A model generated the notes under the pieces. That model did not search any database. It was not told where the DNA came from and saw nothing but the letters and a program-made list of their open reading frames with translations. Shown here piece after piece: positions 37,101 through 45,822 of a stretch of DNA of 64,000 nucleotides (the first letter of the stretch is position 1; every line of letters starts with the position of its first letter). This DNA is from Lepas anatifera (lineage: Eukaryota; Arthropoda; Thecostraca; Lepadidae). The stretch is taken from assembly GCA_034440635.1 (NCBI GenBank), contig JAOTON010001356.1, positions 82,501-146,500 of the forward strand. Reading direction: 5' to 3'. The position numbers and the translations under genes were made by a program.

Positions 37101-38940
37101 TTGTCTCTCTAAGAAATGATATGCCGTGGAACCGCTCCTCCTGACCCAGTTTCATCCGACGTCACCATTCGTTCAGTAACCAACTGACCGCACTGGTTCC
37201 GCCGCTAACCTGCGGCCGTGCCTGACAGATGGACGGTGACAAGGTGGTGAGCGGCTCGTACGACCACACGCTGCGGGTCTGGTGCGTCCGCCAGGGGGCG
37301 TGCCGGGCCGTGCTGACGGGCCACACCGGCCAGATCCTCTGCCTGAGGTTTCAGCACGGGCGCCTCGTCAGCGGCGCCGCCGACAAAGCTATCAAGGTGG
37401 GTGTGCTGAGCTAAGCTGCTGAGACGTGCTAAGTTGTGGATGATGTCGATAAAAACTGTTAATACGGCGTCCCGATCGGAAGACAACGCCGTGTCAAACC
37501 ATTATCCACCAACCAAACGCTACTTTTCCTCTTATTTTCACATACTGTAGGAGCCTCTCAGGTGAAAACGTTGCAGAATACTTCTCCCTAAAGTCGGACA
37601 CGGGGTCAGACCTCTGGAGCCTCGGCCGCACCCTCTGACCGGGGTCGGCGCTGGCCTCAGGTGTGGTCGCTCTCCGCTGGCCGCTGCCTGCGTACCTTGC
37701 ACGGCCACGAGGGCGCCGTCACCACCCTGACGTTCGACGAGCAGCGCATCATCTCTGGCTCCCTCGACTGCACCATCCGGCTCTGGAGTCTCGACTCCGG
37801 CGCCCCGCTCGCCACCCTCGACTGGATCAAGAGCGAAGGGCACACCGGTCAGTTACCGCGCCATTCAACCATGCCGAGTAGGACTGGTGCATTTACTTAG
37901 GTTGTTCGTGGCGTATACTGACCTGCTGGTTTGGTTAAGTCCTGGGTCAGCTTTCTGGAAATCTTCTACTTTCGCTGATCTTATGAGTAATGACTGTTGC
38001 AATGCCTTACCTCTTACCTTGAAATTACTGGTCCCATGACTAATGATTTCCCTTTATCACGTCGAGCATGTTATTCGTTAAAAAAGTGCGTTGCCACTAG
38101 CAATGTTCGGATTTTTACCGACAAATTATTCTCATTATTCAAATTATTCTCTGTTGCGTTACCTAATTTTCACACATTCCGTCCACAACGCAGAATGACG
38201 GTATCGGTCCTTTCGGTACAGGCGTGGTGCGGTGTCGTGGGTGAATCACGCTCGTGCTCTCGGTACAGGCGTGGTTTGGTGTCTGGGTGAATGACGCCCG
38301 CGCTTTCGTCACAGGCGTGGTGCGGTGTCTGGGTGAATCACGCCCGTGCTCTCGGTACAGGCGTGGTTTGGTGTCTGGGTGAATGACGCCCGCGCTTTCG
38401 TCGCAGGCGTGGTGCGGTGTCTGGGTGAATCACGCCCGTGCTCTCGGTACAGGCGTGGTGCGGTGTCTGGGTGAATGACGCCCGCGCTTTCGTCGCAGGC
38501 GTGGTGCGGTGTCTGGGTGAATCACGCCCGTGCTCTCGGTACAGGCGTGGTGCGGTGTCTGGGTGAATGACGCCCGCGCTTTCGTCGCAGGCGTGGTGCG
38601 GTGTCTGGGTTAATGACGCCCGCGCTTTCGTCGCAGGCGTGGTGCGGTGTCTGGGTGAATGACGCCCGTGCTTTCGTCGCAGGCGTGGTGCGGTGTCCGG
38701 GTGACTGACGCCCGTGCTCTCGGTACAGGCGTGGTGCGGTGTCTGGTGGCGGACCGCTGGCGGATCGTGTCGGCGTCTGACGACAAGACGCTGAAGGTGT
38801 GGTCGCTGGAGACAGGCCGCCGACTGGTGACGCTGCGCCAGCACACGGACGGCGTCACCTGCGTACAGTTCAACGACTCCGTCATCGTCTCCGGCAGCTA
38901 CGACAAAACGGTCAAGCTCTGGGACTTCAGCGTGTGCTGA
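25021..38940 (+). CDS. F-box/WD40-repeat protein (SCF substrate receptor), 10 exons
   Basis: Exons: 25021-25104, 25453-25569, 26382-26557, 27002-27140, 27438-27584, 28472-28597, 35931-36020, 37229-37396, 37661-37847, 38729-38940. All junctions are GT/AG, phases agree, and the total of 1446 bp gives 481 residues plus TGA. Residues about 98-145 form an F-box (LSWLPGHVVHAILSYLDP, then VCRQW). From about residue 194 seven WD40 repeats follow, each with GH near the start and an SGS-D-IKVW-like end, so a closed seven-bladed propeller is expected. In this family the F-box binds Skp1 of an SCF ubiquitin ligase and the propeller binds phosphorylated substrates. Seven blades match beta-TrCP-type proteins rather than eight-bladed FBXW7, but I cannot name the orthologue. 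The start is the first ATG of exon 1, which ends in a consensus donor. Seven junctions carry tandem arrays of the splice site. Structure is confident; start and name less so. Confidence 0.88.
25453..25569 (+). CDS. F-box/WD40 exon 2
   Basis: 39 codons, acceptor TTGGCAG, donor ATG then GTACTG. It encodes KLSAFQLWFREFDDDQKN and QELM, a helical segment that precedes the F-box in F-box/WD40 proteins. It is phase 0 at both ends. Confidence 0.8.
26158..26372 (+). repeat. 31-bp tandem array at the exon 3 acceptor of the F-box/WD40 gene
   Basis: About 6.5 copies of a 31-bp unit containing GCCTCCTGTTCTGCG, the same pyrimidine tract that precedes the exon 3 acceptor (GCCTCCCGTTCTGCG). The array stops ten bases before the exon. 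Units lack a clear AG, so the amplified part is the tract rather than the whole site. Confidence 0.9.
26382..26557 (+). CDS. F-box/WD40 exon 3 (F-box start)
   Basis: Phase 0 in, phase 2 out. It encodes GLCGPAQNHLLSV, CPPNCQDLLSWLPGHVV and AILSYLDPVSLARAGAVC. The LP and LSYLD motifs mark the F-box. The acceptor is TGGCCAG; a 31-bp pyrimidine-rich array abuts it upstream. The donor is CAG before GTCAGC. Confidence 0.88.
26792..27001 (+). repeat. 67-79-bp triplicate spanning the exon 4 acceptor
   Basis: Three units beginning GCGCTCTGTCGGCC, which resembles the exon 4 start (GGCGCTCTCTGGCCGG). Each continues with the intronic stretch GACCTGTCTCCTGTGGT that precedes the true CAG. The last unit carries the functional acceptor. 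Confidence 0.85.
27002..27140 (+). CDS. F-box/WD40 exon 4 (F-box end)
   Basis: Completes an Arg codon shared with exon 3, then QWRSLAGGRGLWQRLCARAE, the C-terminal F-box helices, and a linker ending RVNWKQ. It ends in phase 0 before GTCGGA. Three ~69-bp units that include the acceptor region lie directly upstream. Confidence 0.88.
27438..27584 (+). CDS. F-box/WD40 exon 5 (WD repeat 1)
   Basis: 49 codons, phase 0 to 0: VFIQRYRLRRNWLLG, then the first WD repeat (FEGHGQGISCVQFDD to SGSHDNSIK). The NW-x-x-G segment just before blade 1 is typical of F-box/WD40 proteins. The donor is AAG before GTAACA. No array at either edge. Confidence 0.92.
28387..28471 (+). repeat. ~18-bp repeats forming the exon 6 acceptor
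   Basis: Four to five copies of TACATTTTGTTCCGAC, slightly varied. The last copy ends in the CAG acceptor of exon 6, so pyrimidine tract and splice site are one repeat unit. Confidence 0.85.
28472..28597 (+). CDS. F-box/WD40 exon 6 (WD repeat 2)
   Basis: 42 codons, phase 0 to 0, from VWNIRTNSPW to SGSTDTTIK. The acceptor is CCGACAG at the end of a short ~18-bp repeat. The donor is AAG before GTGGGT and is the first of 36 near-identical donors. Reading on past the donor stays open to 30289. Confidence 0.92.
28583..30169 (+). repeat. 45-bp array of the exon 6 donor (35 extra copies)
   Basis: From the true donor at 28598 to 30169 there are 1572 bp: 34 units of 45 bp and one of 42 bp. Each unit holds GACACCACC(A/G)TCAAG followed by GTGGGTCCCTCC, copying the last 15 exon bases plus the donor. 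No stop codon or frame-changing indel occurs, so the exon 6 frame stays open through all units. Variation is mostly Val/Ile and Arg/Lys changes or silent. It fills the start of intron 6. Confidence 0.95.
30482..30504. repeat. (TTTA)n tract
   Basis: About five TTTA units in intron 6, near the RT relic. Confidence 0.85.
30790..31860 (-). pseudogene. Non-LTR RT relic inside F-box/WD40 intron 6
   Basis: Minus strand, several frames. LINDLPDLIQSGCLMYAEDV (near 31613-31660) is the polymerase core with YAED where YADD is expected. Further on are LTLNPSKCK and YCNVRSILEYCSVVWAGAADS. Multiple stops and shifts. Confidence 0.78.
32531..35930 (+). repeat. 55-bp array of the exon 7 acceptor (~62 units)
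   Basis: From 32641 to 35885 there are exactly 59 units of 55 bp. Two slightly shorter units precede them and one 45-bp unit follows, then exon 7. Each holds TCCGATGTCCGCAG followed by GTGTGGGACCTCTCCACGCA, so it copies the acceptor and about 29 exon bases. All three minus-strand frames are open across it because of the period; this is not coding. Diverged relics reach back to about 32300. Units with CAGCAGCAG dominate 33590-34620 and CAGGAGCAG the flanks. Confidence 0.95.
35931..36020 (+). CDS. F-box/WD40 exon 7 (start of WD repeat 3)
   Basis: 30 codons, phase 0 to 0, VWDLSTQEQW to GHSDTVRCVQ. The acceptor CCGCAG is the last of about 62 copies in a 55-bp array. The donor CAG before GTCAGT is the first of a 20-bp donor array. 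I chose the last acceptor because only there does the frame avoid the TGA present in the array units. Confidence 0.92.
36021..36440 (+). repeat. 20-bp array of the exon 7 donor (21 units)
   Basis: Exactly 21 units of 20 bp. A typical unit is GTCAGTCCGCTGTCGTACAG. It combines the donor GTCAGT with a slightly altered copy of the exon 7 end (GTCCGCTGCGTGCAG), so nearly every unit offers CAG or CTG before GTCAGT or GTTAGT. Confidence 0.95.
36544..37003. mobile_element. ~455-bp dispersed repeat, copy 2, in F-box/WD40 intron 7
   Basis: Reverse complement of the 1.8-2.2 kb copy, with TTTAAAGGGACTG at one end and CGAACCTTTAAGGG at the other. It lies between the exon 7 donor array and exon 8. Confidence 0.75.
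37229..37396 (+). CDS. F-box/WD40 exon 8 (WD repeats 3-4)
   Basis: 56 codons, phase 0 to 0: MDGDKVVSGSYDHTLRVW completes blade 3, then GHTGQILCLRF to ADKAIK forms blade 4. The acceptor is CTGACAG and the donor AAG before GTGGGT. No array at either edge. Confidence 0.92.
37661..37847 (+). CDS. F-box/WD40 exon 9 (WD repeat 5)
   Basis: VWSLSAGRCLRTLHGHEGAV through SGSLDCTIRLWSL to KSEGHTG. Phase 0 in, phase 1 out. The acceptor is GCCTCAG and the donor ACCG before GTCAGT. Confidence 0.92.
38222..38728 (+). repeat. 46-bp array of the exon 10 acceptor (11 units)
   Basis: Ten units of 46 bp and one of 47 bp end at exon 10. Each starts GCGTGGTGCGGTGTCTGG, the first bases of exon 10, and ends in TCGGTACAG or TCGTCGCAG. 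The two end types largely alternate in the 5' half, suggesting a 92-bp dimer. The first acceptor copy is at 38220-38221. Confidence 0.95.
38729..38940 (+). CDS. F-box/WD40 exon 10 (WD repeats 6-7, stop)
   Basis: Completes a Gly codon, then VVRCLVADRWRIVSASDDKT (blade 6) and GVTCVQFNDSVIVSGSYDKT with KLWDFSVC and TGA (blade 7). The acceptor GGTACAG is the last of a 46-bp array of eleven units. Confidence 0.92.
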
Positions 38941-41900
38941 GACCCGCCCCACAGACAGTGCTGCTGCCTGCTTTAGCAATCTCAGTTGCATTTTTTCCGG
39001 TGCAGGGCAGCTTTCTGGGTTTTATTTTTATTGCGCAGTGCACGTTTCTAAATGAAACATTATTTTGCGTTATCTCTGTGGTGGTATTATTCTACCACGA
39101 TGTTCGTGCAATGTTAATAAGCGTGGGTTGTGTCTCAGCTTGGACGTAACACTATATCCTTCAGGTGGCGTGCTGTGCTTGATTTTTTTAGATAGGATTC
39201 ATTTTCTTTTGGTTCAGACTTATAGCTTCGTAGCCAGAGTGAAGGGATCCGAAAGGGGAGAAGAACTCCGGCACGAGGGGGGGCTACCGAATTTGGTGGC
39301 AGGAATTTGATGACAAAAATTGATCGTCGAAGCTCGTTGCCTTACTTTGGAGAATGATTTGTCTTGAATACATTAGGTCCTACCTTTTCTGTAAATAAGG
39401 TTTCTGTGTTATTCTGTATTTTGAGTTTCGCCGGATTTTGCTCATTTTCACAATTTTACCCTACGGATACATTTCGGCCTTGTGTGTTAAGATGTCGTGG
39501 CCATTGGTTCAGGCATTAAAACAAAACTGAGTTCTGTTCGGGTAAGGACGTACGTTGGCGAAAAAAAACGTGTTAGCTCATGGTTGGATAAAGAAACAAG
39601 AAGCGACAATATGCCAACTGCGGTAGCCAGTTTGACTGACCGCTGGGTAGTTCGTCCAACGCTGTTGGTGTGGCAGGTAAGCTATGCATCTTCTATTTCT
39701 GTGTCCAAGATCTTACCAACGACGATTCTGATGCTGTGTTACTTAATTGATACTGTATGAGTTACCATAATTTAAACGTTATGAGTCACTGGGTGATAAG
39801 TTTTCTCTGCTCATACCTAATTGTCAGCCGTATCGGGCGAATGTTCTCATGGCAATGTTGTGTATATTACGGAAAGGGAACTTGGGTGATGGTGGAAAGT
39901 GCCTGCTGAGGTATTGGGTGAGGTCACCGCTCCTGTCCTCTGTCTCCATCCTTGGCGAGGGAAATTAAGCTGCCATGACTGCTCTTAAAGCGTGATGACG
40001 CTATGGTTGGAATTTCCTTCTCTGTCCAGTGAGCAGAGGCTGATTGTGAGGACGGTTGTCTTGGCGTGAACGCCAGAGGAGACCTCAGAAGCACGCTGCG
40101 TGCCCTGGTCAGTTTTGTTTCCTGCGGTTAGCGTGTGCTCGGCACGGGCTGGACCGACTCGCAGCGCAGGTTAAAGCTCGCTGCGGTCTGTGCCCTCCGT
40201 GTTTACGTCGTGAATATTTATTTGCCCCATTGAGCTCGTCATGTTGGTTTGCTTTGTTTGAGCACAGCTTGTGTGTGGGAATTCGTGTGTCACGGGGCTT
40301 GTTCTCTTAGTTCGCGTGCGTTCGGTGGTTTGGATGGAGTCACGCTCATTTGGGTATTTATTTCTTTGCATTCTTTGCAGATATTTATTTGTTGGTTGTC
40401 GGGCTCCGGCACGTTGTTATAGTTTGGTTTGGCTTGCCGCGGCATCCTTTGTCCCGCCTCGCCGAGAACTTCCGGTCAGATCTGGTTCGGCCGCCTTGCC
40501 GCCGCTCTCATTAGGACGCATTCACGCAGGGGAATCTCAGCCAGGGTGGAGCGCTCAAGGGAGACGGGAGATGAGCTTCTCAGCTGTAATGGCTGGTAAT
40601 TTCGTTTGGTTTGCGAGACCGATGGCGGTCAGCCCCGAGGGAAAGAGAATTTAGATGTGCGCTGCGGCGTTATAAATGTATGGCGGAAGCCTGCAAAGTT
40701 ATCAGAACCACATGACGTTGAAAGGCGTGGTGTCTTTTGCCAGGTGCGGTCCTTCAATCATGGGATGGAGTCATCTGCTCTTCAGTCTGTAGAGGATTTT
40801 ATGTTCCCTCTTAGATTCCGTTCCTTGAGATCATTTGGTCATATTGGTCTTGTTTTCAGGAAGTCGGGAATACACCAGCATCCCCATTGCCTCACGGGGA
40901 TGAATAGGTGGAGCGATTCTCAGACCCAGTAAGCTTGAATACTAGACATTTTTGTTCTAATCATACTTTCAACTTCGGTAAATCAATGCTTCAAAAATAC
41001 GTTTGTATCGTGCACCTGAAGCCTTCGTGATAAGCCCAATTTTGCTTTAGCTGTACCCTCGGATCGTGGAATTTATACTTTTCTCGAATTTCCTTTGAGT
41101 AAGCCGAAATTTCCTTGGGTAAGCGGGGAACCTGGGCGGCGCAAACTGCAGATACTCGGCAGGGTGAAATTCAGGCTGGTGTTATGAAATTGCGTGGGCC
41201 TGAGACGAACGTGGGGAATAACTTCGGCTGGTGTGTTACCTGAGGCAGCAATAACATTGGAACGTGAATGCCGTCGGGGTGGGTTTTGGTGTTTTGTCGG
41301 GCTTGGAGGGAGGGGGGTGTCGCGAGTGTTGAAGTTGCTGGCGCTTTGTTGCGCGAATAGTGTTTCTGCAGATGTTGTGTTGAGGCCTCTTTCTCTGCCG
41401 GCGTGGAAATGTAATGGAAGGCAGTCTATGTTTTGTACAAATGCCGCTGGATTGTTTTTAATATTTTATAGGAAAACGTTTTAAATATAGCTGGAATTTG
41501 CATCACTCTTCTCGTGTACTGCGTGTTGGCATTTTTATAGCTTCGGGAATACAGGATTAAAATCCTTCTGAAATACAGTCCATTTATTGGTACAACATTA
41601 ACGACAAAACATACAATAAACATAACTCTTGTTTAGCATTAAACTCAACAGTTCGAAACTAGTCGATATCGTTGGTTAATATCCGTCAAGGCGATCGGTC
41701 ACTTAGGCCTGGAAACCCCTAAAAGCGGACACGCTGAAGAGGCGCTGTTCAACACCCACGCGTGTTACGGGGGAGAGTAGCAAACGAACACTAAACATTC
41801 AACATACACGGATCAGAGGTTGAAAGAACATTTCCAGGTATTCGAAAATCCCCCTCGGCGGGCTCAACGAAGCAATTATAAATATCAATCGGTGCAAATA

Positions 41901-43970
41901 TTAGTCTCAAGCCACCATGGACTACTAGCTTCCATTCCGGTCTGTGGAAAGACAAGAACGCTCCGTGATTAGCTTTACATCCCCAGTAATTCATCGGCGG
42001 CAAAACTAGGGGGGGGCAACGGGGCACTGCGCCGCCCGTAAAAGATGAATTTCAACACTGGCCCTATGGTATTGATTGGTAAGAAATGGGTCGAAAATTG
42101 CATGATGCCCCCTACCCTCTTATATCCGGACCCTCCGCCACCAATGATTGCGTTTCGCGCAAGGAATGCTGAGTCACCCGCCCCCAGCCAACTGAACACC
42201 ATCAGAATTGTTCCCCAAATAAACGACAGCACACGCAGCTTCCCCGGAAGCAGAGCCAAGCGTGCCCGGTGTCACGCAGCAGCTCTCAGAAAGACGCGGC
42301 GGCGCAGCTGAGCTCCAGCGGAACAGACAGCGACAGGAATTTACTCACAGCCTGGCAAACGTGAACCTAGCGGGACGGACGTATCACGAGGCGCGCCACT
42401 CCCGGCGCTAAAAGGCACACAAGTGAAGCGCGTTCTGGTGGGGCCTGGAATGCCGGCGAGTGTCTCTCCCGAGTCACACTGCAGCGCCGTGTCAACACCC
42501 GCGCAACAGCGCAGCAGGTGCTCACTGCGGCGGCCCGTGAAATGCCCCAGCTCACCCTACTGGGAACCCCAAGGCCTGGAAGGACAAGCGCTACGCTTAA
42601 CGCACACTTCGAGGAAGTTTGCAGGCGTCGGCCGTGTCTCCAGCAGGAATCGGCGCCGGCTGTACTGAGTGCGGCGGCGCGTGTCGTCAGGCCCTGCCCA
42701 TCATTCGCAAACGAGGCCAATAGTCAAACCACGGCACAGAGAAGCCTTCGAAGAGGCATCCAATACAGACAAATCCTACATCGAGCTATGCTGCGTTGCA
42801 ACTCTGGCATGCATAAACATCTGCACTCGCCCCTCATCAAACTATAAAATAGCTATCGAATAGTGTACAGATTTTCAGTTCAGTATTCCTATAATACCAG
42901 CAGCAGGACCTACAAGACCAGCAGCCCATCAATATATACCATTTTGAATGAACAGGTGCTTCAGTAGCAACTAACGCATTCTTCAATAAATAATCTTCGT
43001 CATACACTCAATAAGCTGCGAGACAAGACCGTCCGTCGCACTCCGAGCTCAGGGACGTCTGAGGCTGGTACCTTGGTTAATGTGAAAATACCATCTTACA
43101 TGACCGGTTCGTGACTAACATGTTACTGGAGTTTAAGTACATTCATTGCATGTGAGGACTGGTCTGTCAGGAAAAGACATTACCCAGCGGGGGCAAATAC
43201 GGTCCCTAAGCCAAGCCAATGATCCCGTAATTGAGTCCCAATACTTGGTACAAGGGGCGCAGAAAATACACACAACTGTGTGGGGAAATAAGTAGAAAAC
43301 TACTCACCCTACACTGAAAAATATCACAAAAGCTAGAAATCACCACACAGAGTGAAAGGAAACTAAAACGGCAGACAGACGCCGTTGAACAGTCAGCCGT
43401 AATTCATCAGTGGGCCATGTCCCTTAACTGACAGACAACAGTTGAATGCCTGGCACTGTTAGTGACTAAATGACAGGCACTAGGAGGCGCAGCCATATTG
43501 CAATAGCACCCTGATTCAGCATCAATGCAAGTCTATGGCACTACGTCGCTGTGGACTGTACCGTCCGATCGCTCGTACATACACAGAAAGCACACACAAG
43601 CCGGCTAGCACTCCAGCAAAGGGACACTTGACTAAATACTGAACTGATCTTTAATAGTACACTAAGCCCTCTCCTCTAGCTACTTTCCTATCGACGATAT
43701 ATTTAGACAGCTACATGCTGAAATGCTTTGTAGATCACCCAGTACAACGAGTTGGCCCCAGCCCATCAACTACAATATGCGGAAGCACAATATAAACTGC
43801 CAGCACCCAAAAGCTTTTGAATACGAAACATCGGCCTGGGGGCACCTGCAAGCTTGAGCTGCTGTATTTTCTGACTAGGAAGGCACTAGCGAGTCTACCC
43901 TGTCACCAAACCGAAACGTGTAAGGTAATGTAGCTGGAGGGTAGAGTGATGGCTGCCGGGGCGCGTGCTG
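38941..43970. other. Convergent intergenic region
   Basis: 3' UTRs of both genes should lie here. A candidate poly(A) signal ATTAAA for the F-box gene is at 39515-39520. For AREL1 the nearest clear AATAAA on the minus strand is near 41580. No other gene recognised. Confidence 0.45.
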
Positions 43971-44073
43971 CTAGAGGAGGCCGAAGCCCACGTTCCCCTC
44001 CCGCAGCGCCAGCAGCAGGGCACGCTCGAACTCCTCGTAGTTGTTGTGGTCAGGCAGGCAAATCTGGTTGAAG
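43971..44073 (-). CDS. AREL1: AREL1 exon 15 (catalytic Cys, stop)
   Basis: The first base completes the catalytic Cys codon TGC, followed by [19 protein letters not shown] and the C-terminal GNVGFGLL, then TAG. The acceptor is TCCCGCAG. Confidence 0.95.
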
Positions 44074-45595
44074 CTGCGGGAGGAGAGCCTGACGTCAGCT
44101 ACGTCGATGACGTGCTCACGTCAGATGTGCTCAGCCGAGAGACAGGACGCCTGGTCCACGTTAATCACTGAATTTACTCAACTAAATATCATTCTGATGC
44201 AATAAAACGATCGAATCACCGTTCGGGGGCCAGTGTATATCCACGAAACGCGGCCCGACTCCTGAGCATGAGGTACCAGGTTCGAACCTGGGGGCCCGCC
44301 GGATGCGAGGCGGATTCCCGCGTTTCTCGGTACCCTGACCCAGGCGACTACCCAATGTTTCATGACATAATCCCATGGCCGCCGGTCCTATTTTCTATGC
44401 CCCAGCAGTCGCCAGAAACTGACCAGGTGTGCGCCACGGGCAGGGCGCCGAACTCGTGGTGGCTGGAGATCTGGAAGTTGGGCAGCAGGTCGGCGAACCC
44501 GCCGGCCGGCAGCCGCGCACAGCCTGTGGTGAACTGGAGCAGCCGGGAGGTCTCCTCCGCTGCCGCCACAACAGCGGCGCGTCAGAGCACGGCCCGGCTC
44601 ACATTGGGAGAGCCACACGGCGCTCCCAGCAGTTACTACTGAACACGTAACTATTCACTTGAGCAGAAGTTACCGCTGCAGCCTGTTTATCCCCACATAC
44701 ATATTTCGGTCGCAAATACACATCGACGAAGGCTAGGTAAGTCTTCAACATTTTACCCACACGAAGCTCTTACCGGAAGCATCGACAAAAGACCCGCCCA
44801 CATCACCTCTTCCACGCCGCCGCCTGTTCCTGCAGGCGTTCGAGTTCCACCGACCTGTAAAGTTGTCCAGGGCGGTCCAGAACCACTGGATGACGTGCTG
44901 GAAGCCGGCGCTGTGGTCGGTGACGGCGTGGTGGCGTCGCAGGTCGGCCACAGAGAACTGACTGCTGCCGCACATCAGCAGCTGCCACACCACACCACGC
45001 CACACTCAGACCACCACCGTGCACGGCAGGCTGGCTCACAGGGGAGTGATCACGGCTACGGAGCGTGCCGCCGTACTACGACAGTGCACACAACAACCAA
45101 AACCATCCTCGGGACTGAGAAAGGGGACAGGAAAAGCTAAAATCAAAATAAAACCTTCGAAACTATAAAACCCACATATCTCTCCCTTCGTCAATGCAAC
45201 CAATGACAATGTTAAGCATTCAGCATTCTGTTAGTACCTGACGTGTACCACCGCACCTATTCTACAGTCTATAACGGCAGTACCTCCAGTTCGTTTTCGT
45301 CGAAGATGCTGAGCAGCTGGTCGGGCACCAGTTCGTTGAGGCCTCGCAGGAAGGCATCGACCTCGGCACGAGACCGCGTGCTGAGCCGGTACTGCGCCAG
45401 CGACTGCAGGTACTCCAGACGGTTCTCCATCGTCACCGACGTCCGCGCGCCGCCGGGCCGCAGCTCTACCGTCTGGAGGGACGGCGATCAGGTCAGGCGC
45501 AGCTCACGGACACAGGGAAGTAAGGTCAGACACAGCTCACGGACAGGGGAGTCACGCCAAACATCTCATAGACAGGAGAGTCATTCAGGCACAGC

Positions 45596-45631
<36 letters not shown>

Positions 45632-45634
45632 GAT

Positions 45635-45674
<40 letters not shown>

Positions 45675-45675
45675 C

Positions 45676-45717
<42 letters not shown>

Positions 45718-45732
45718 GAGAGAGAGAGAGAG

Positions 45733-45822
<90 letters not shown>

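Noticed and set aside
37538..37845. Minus-strand frames over exon 9 of the F-box gene
   Set aside because: Antisense shadow of a GC-rich WD40 exon.
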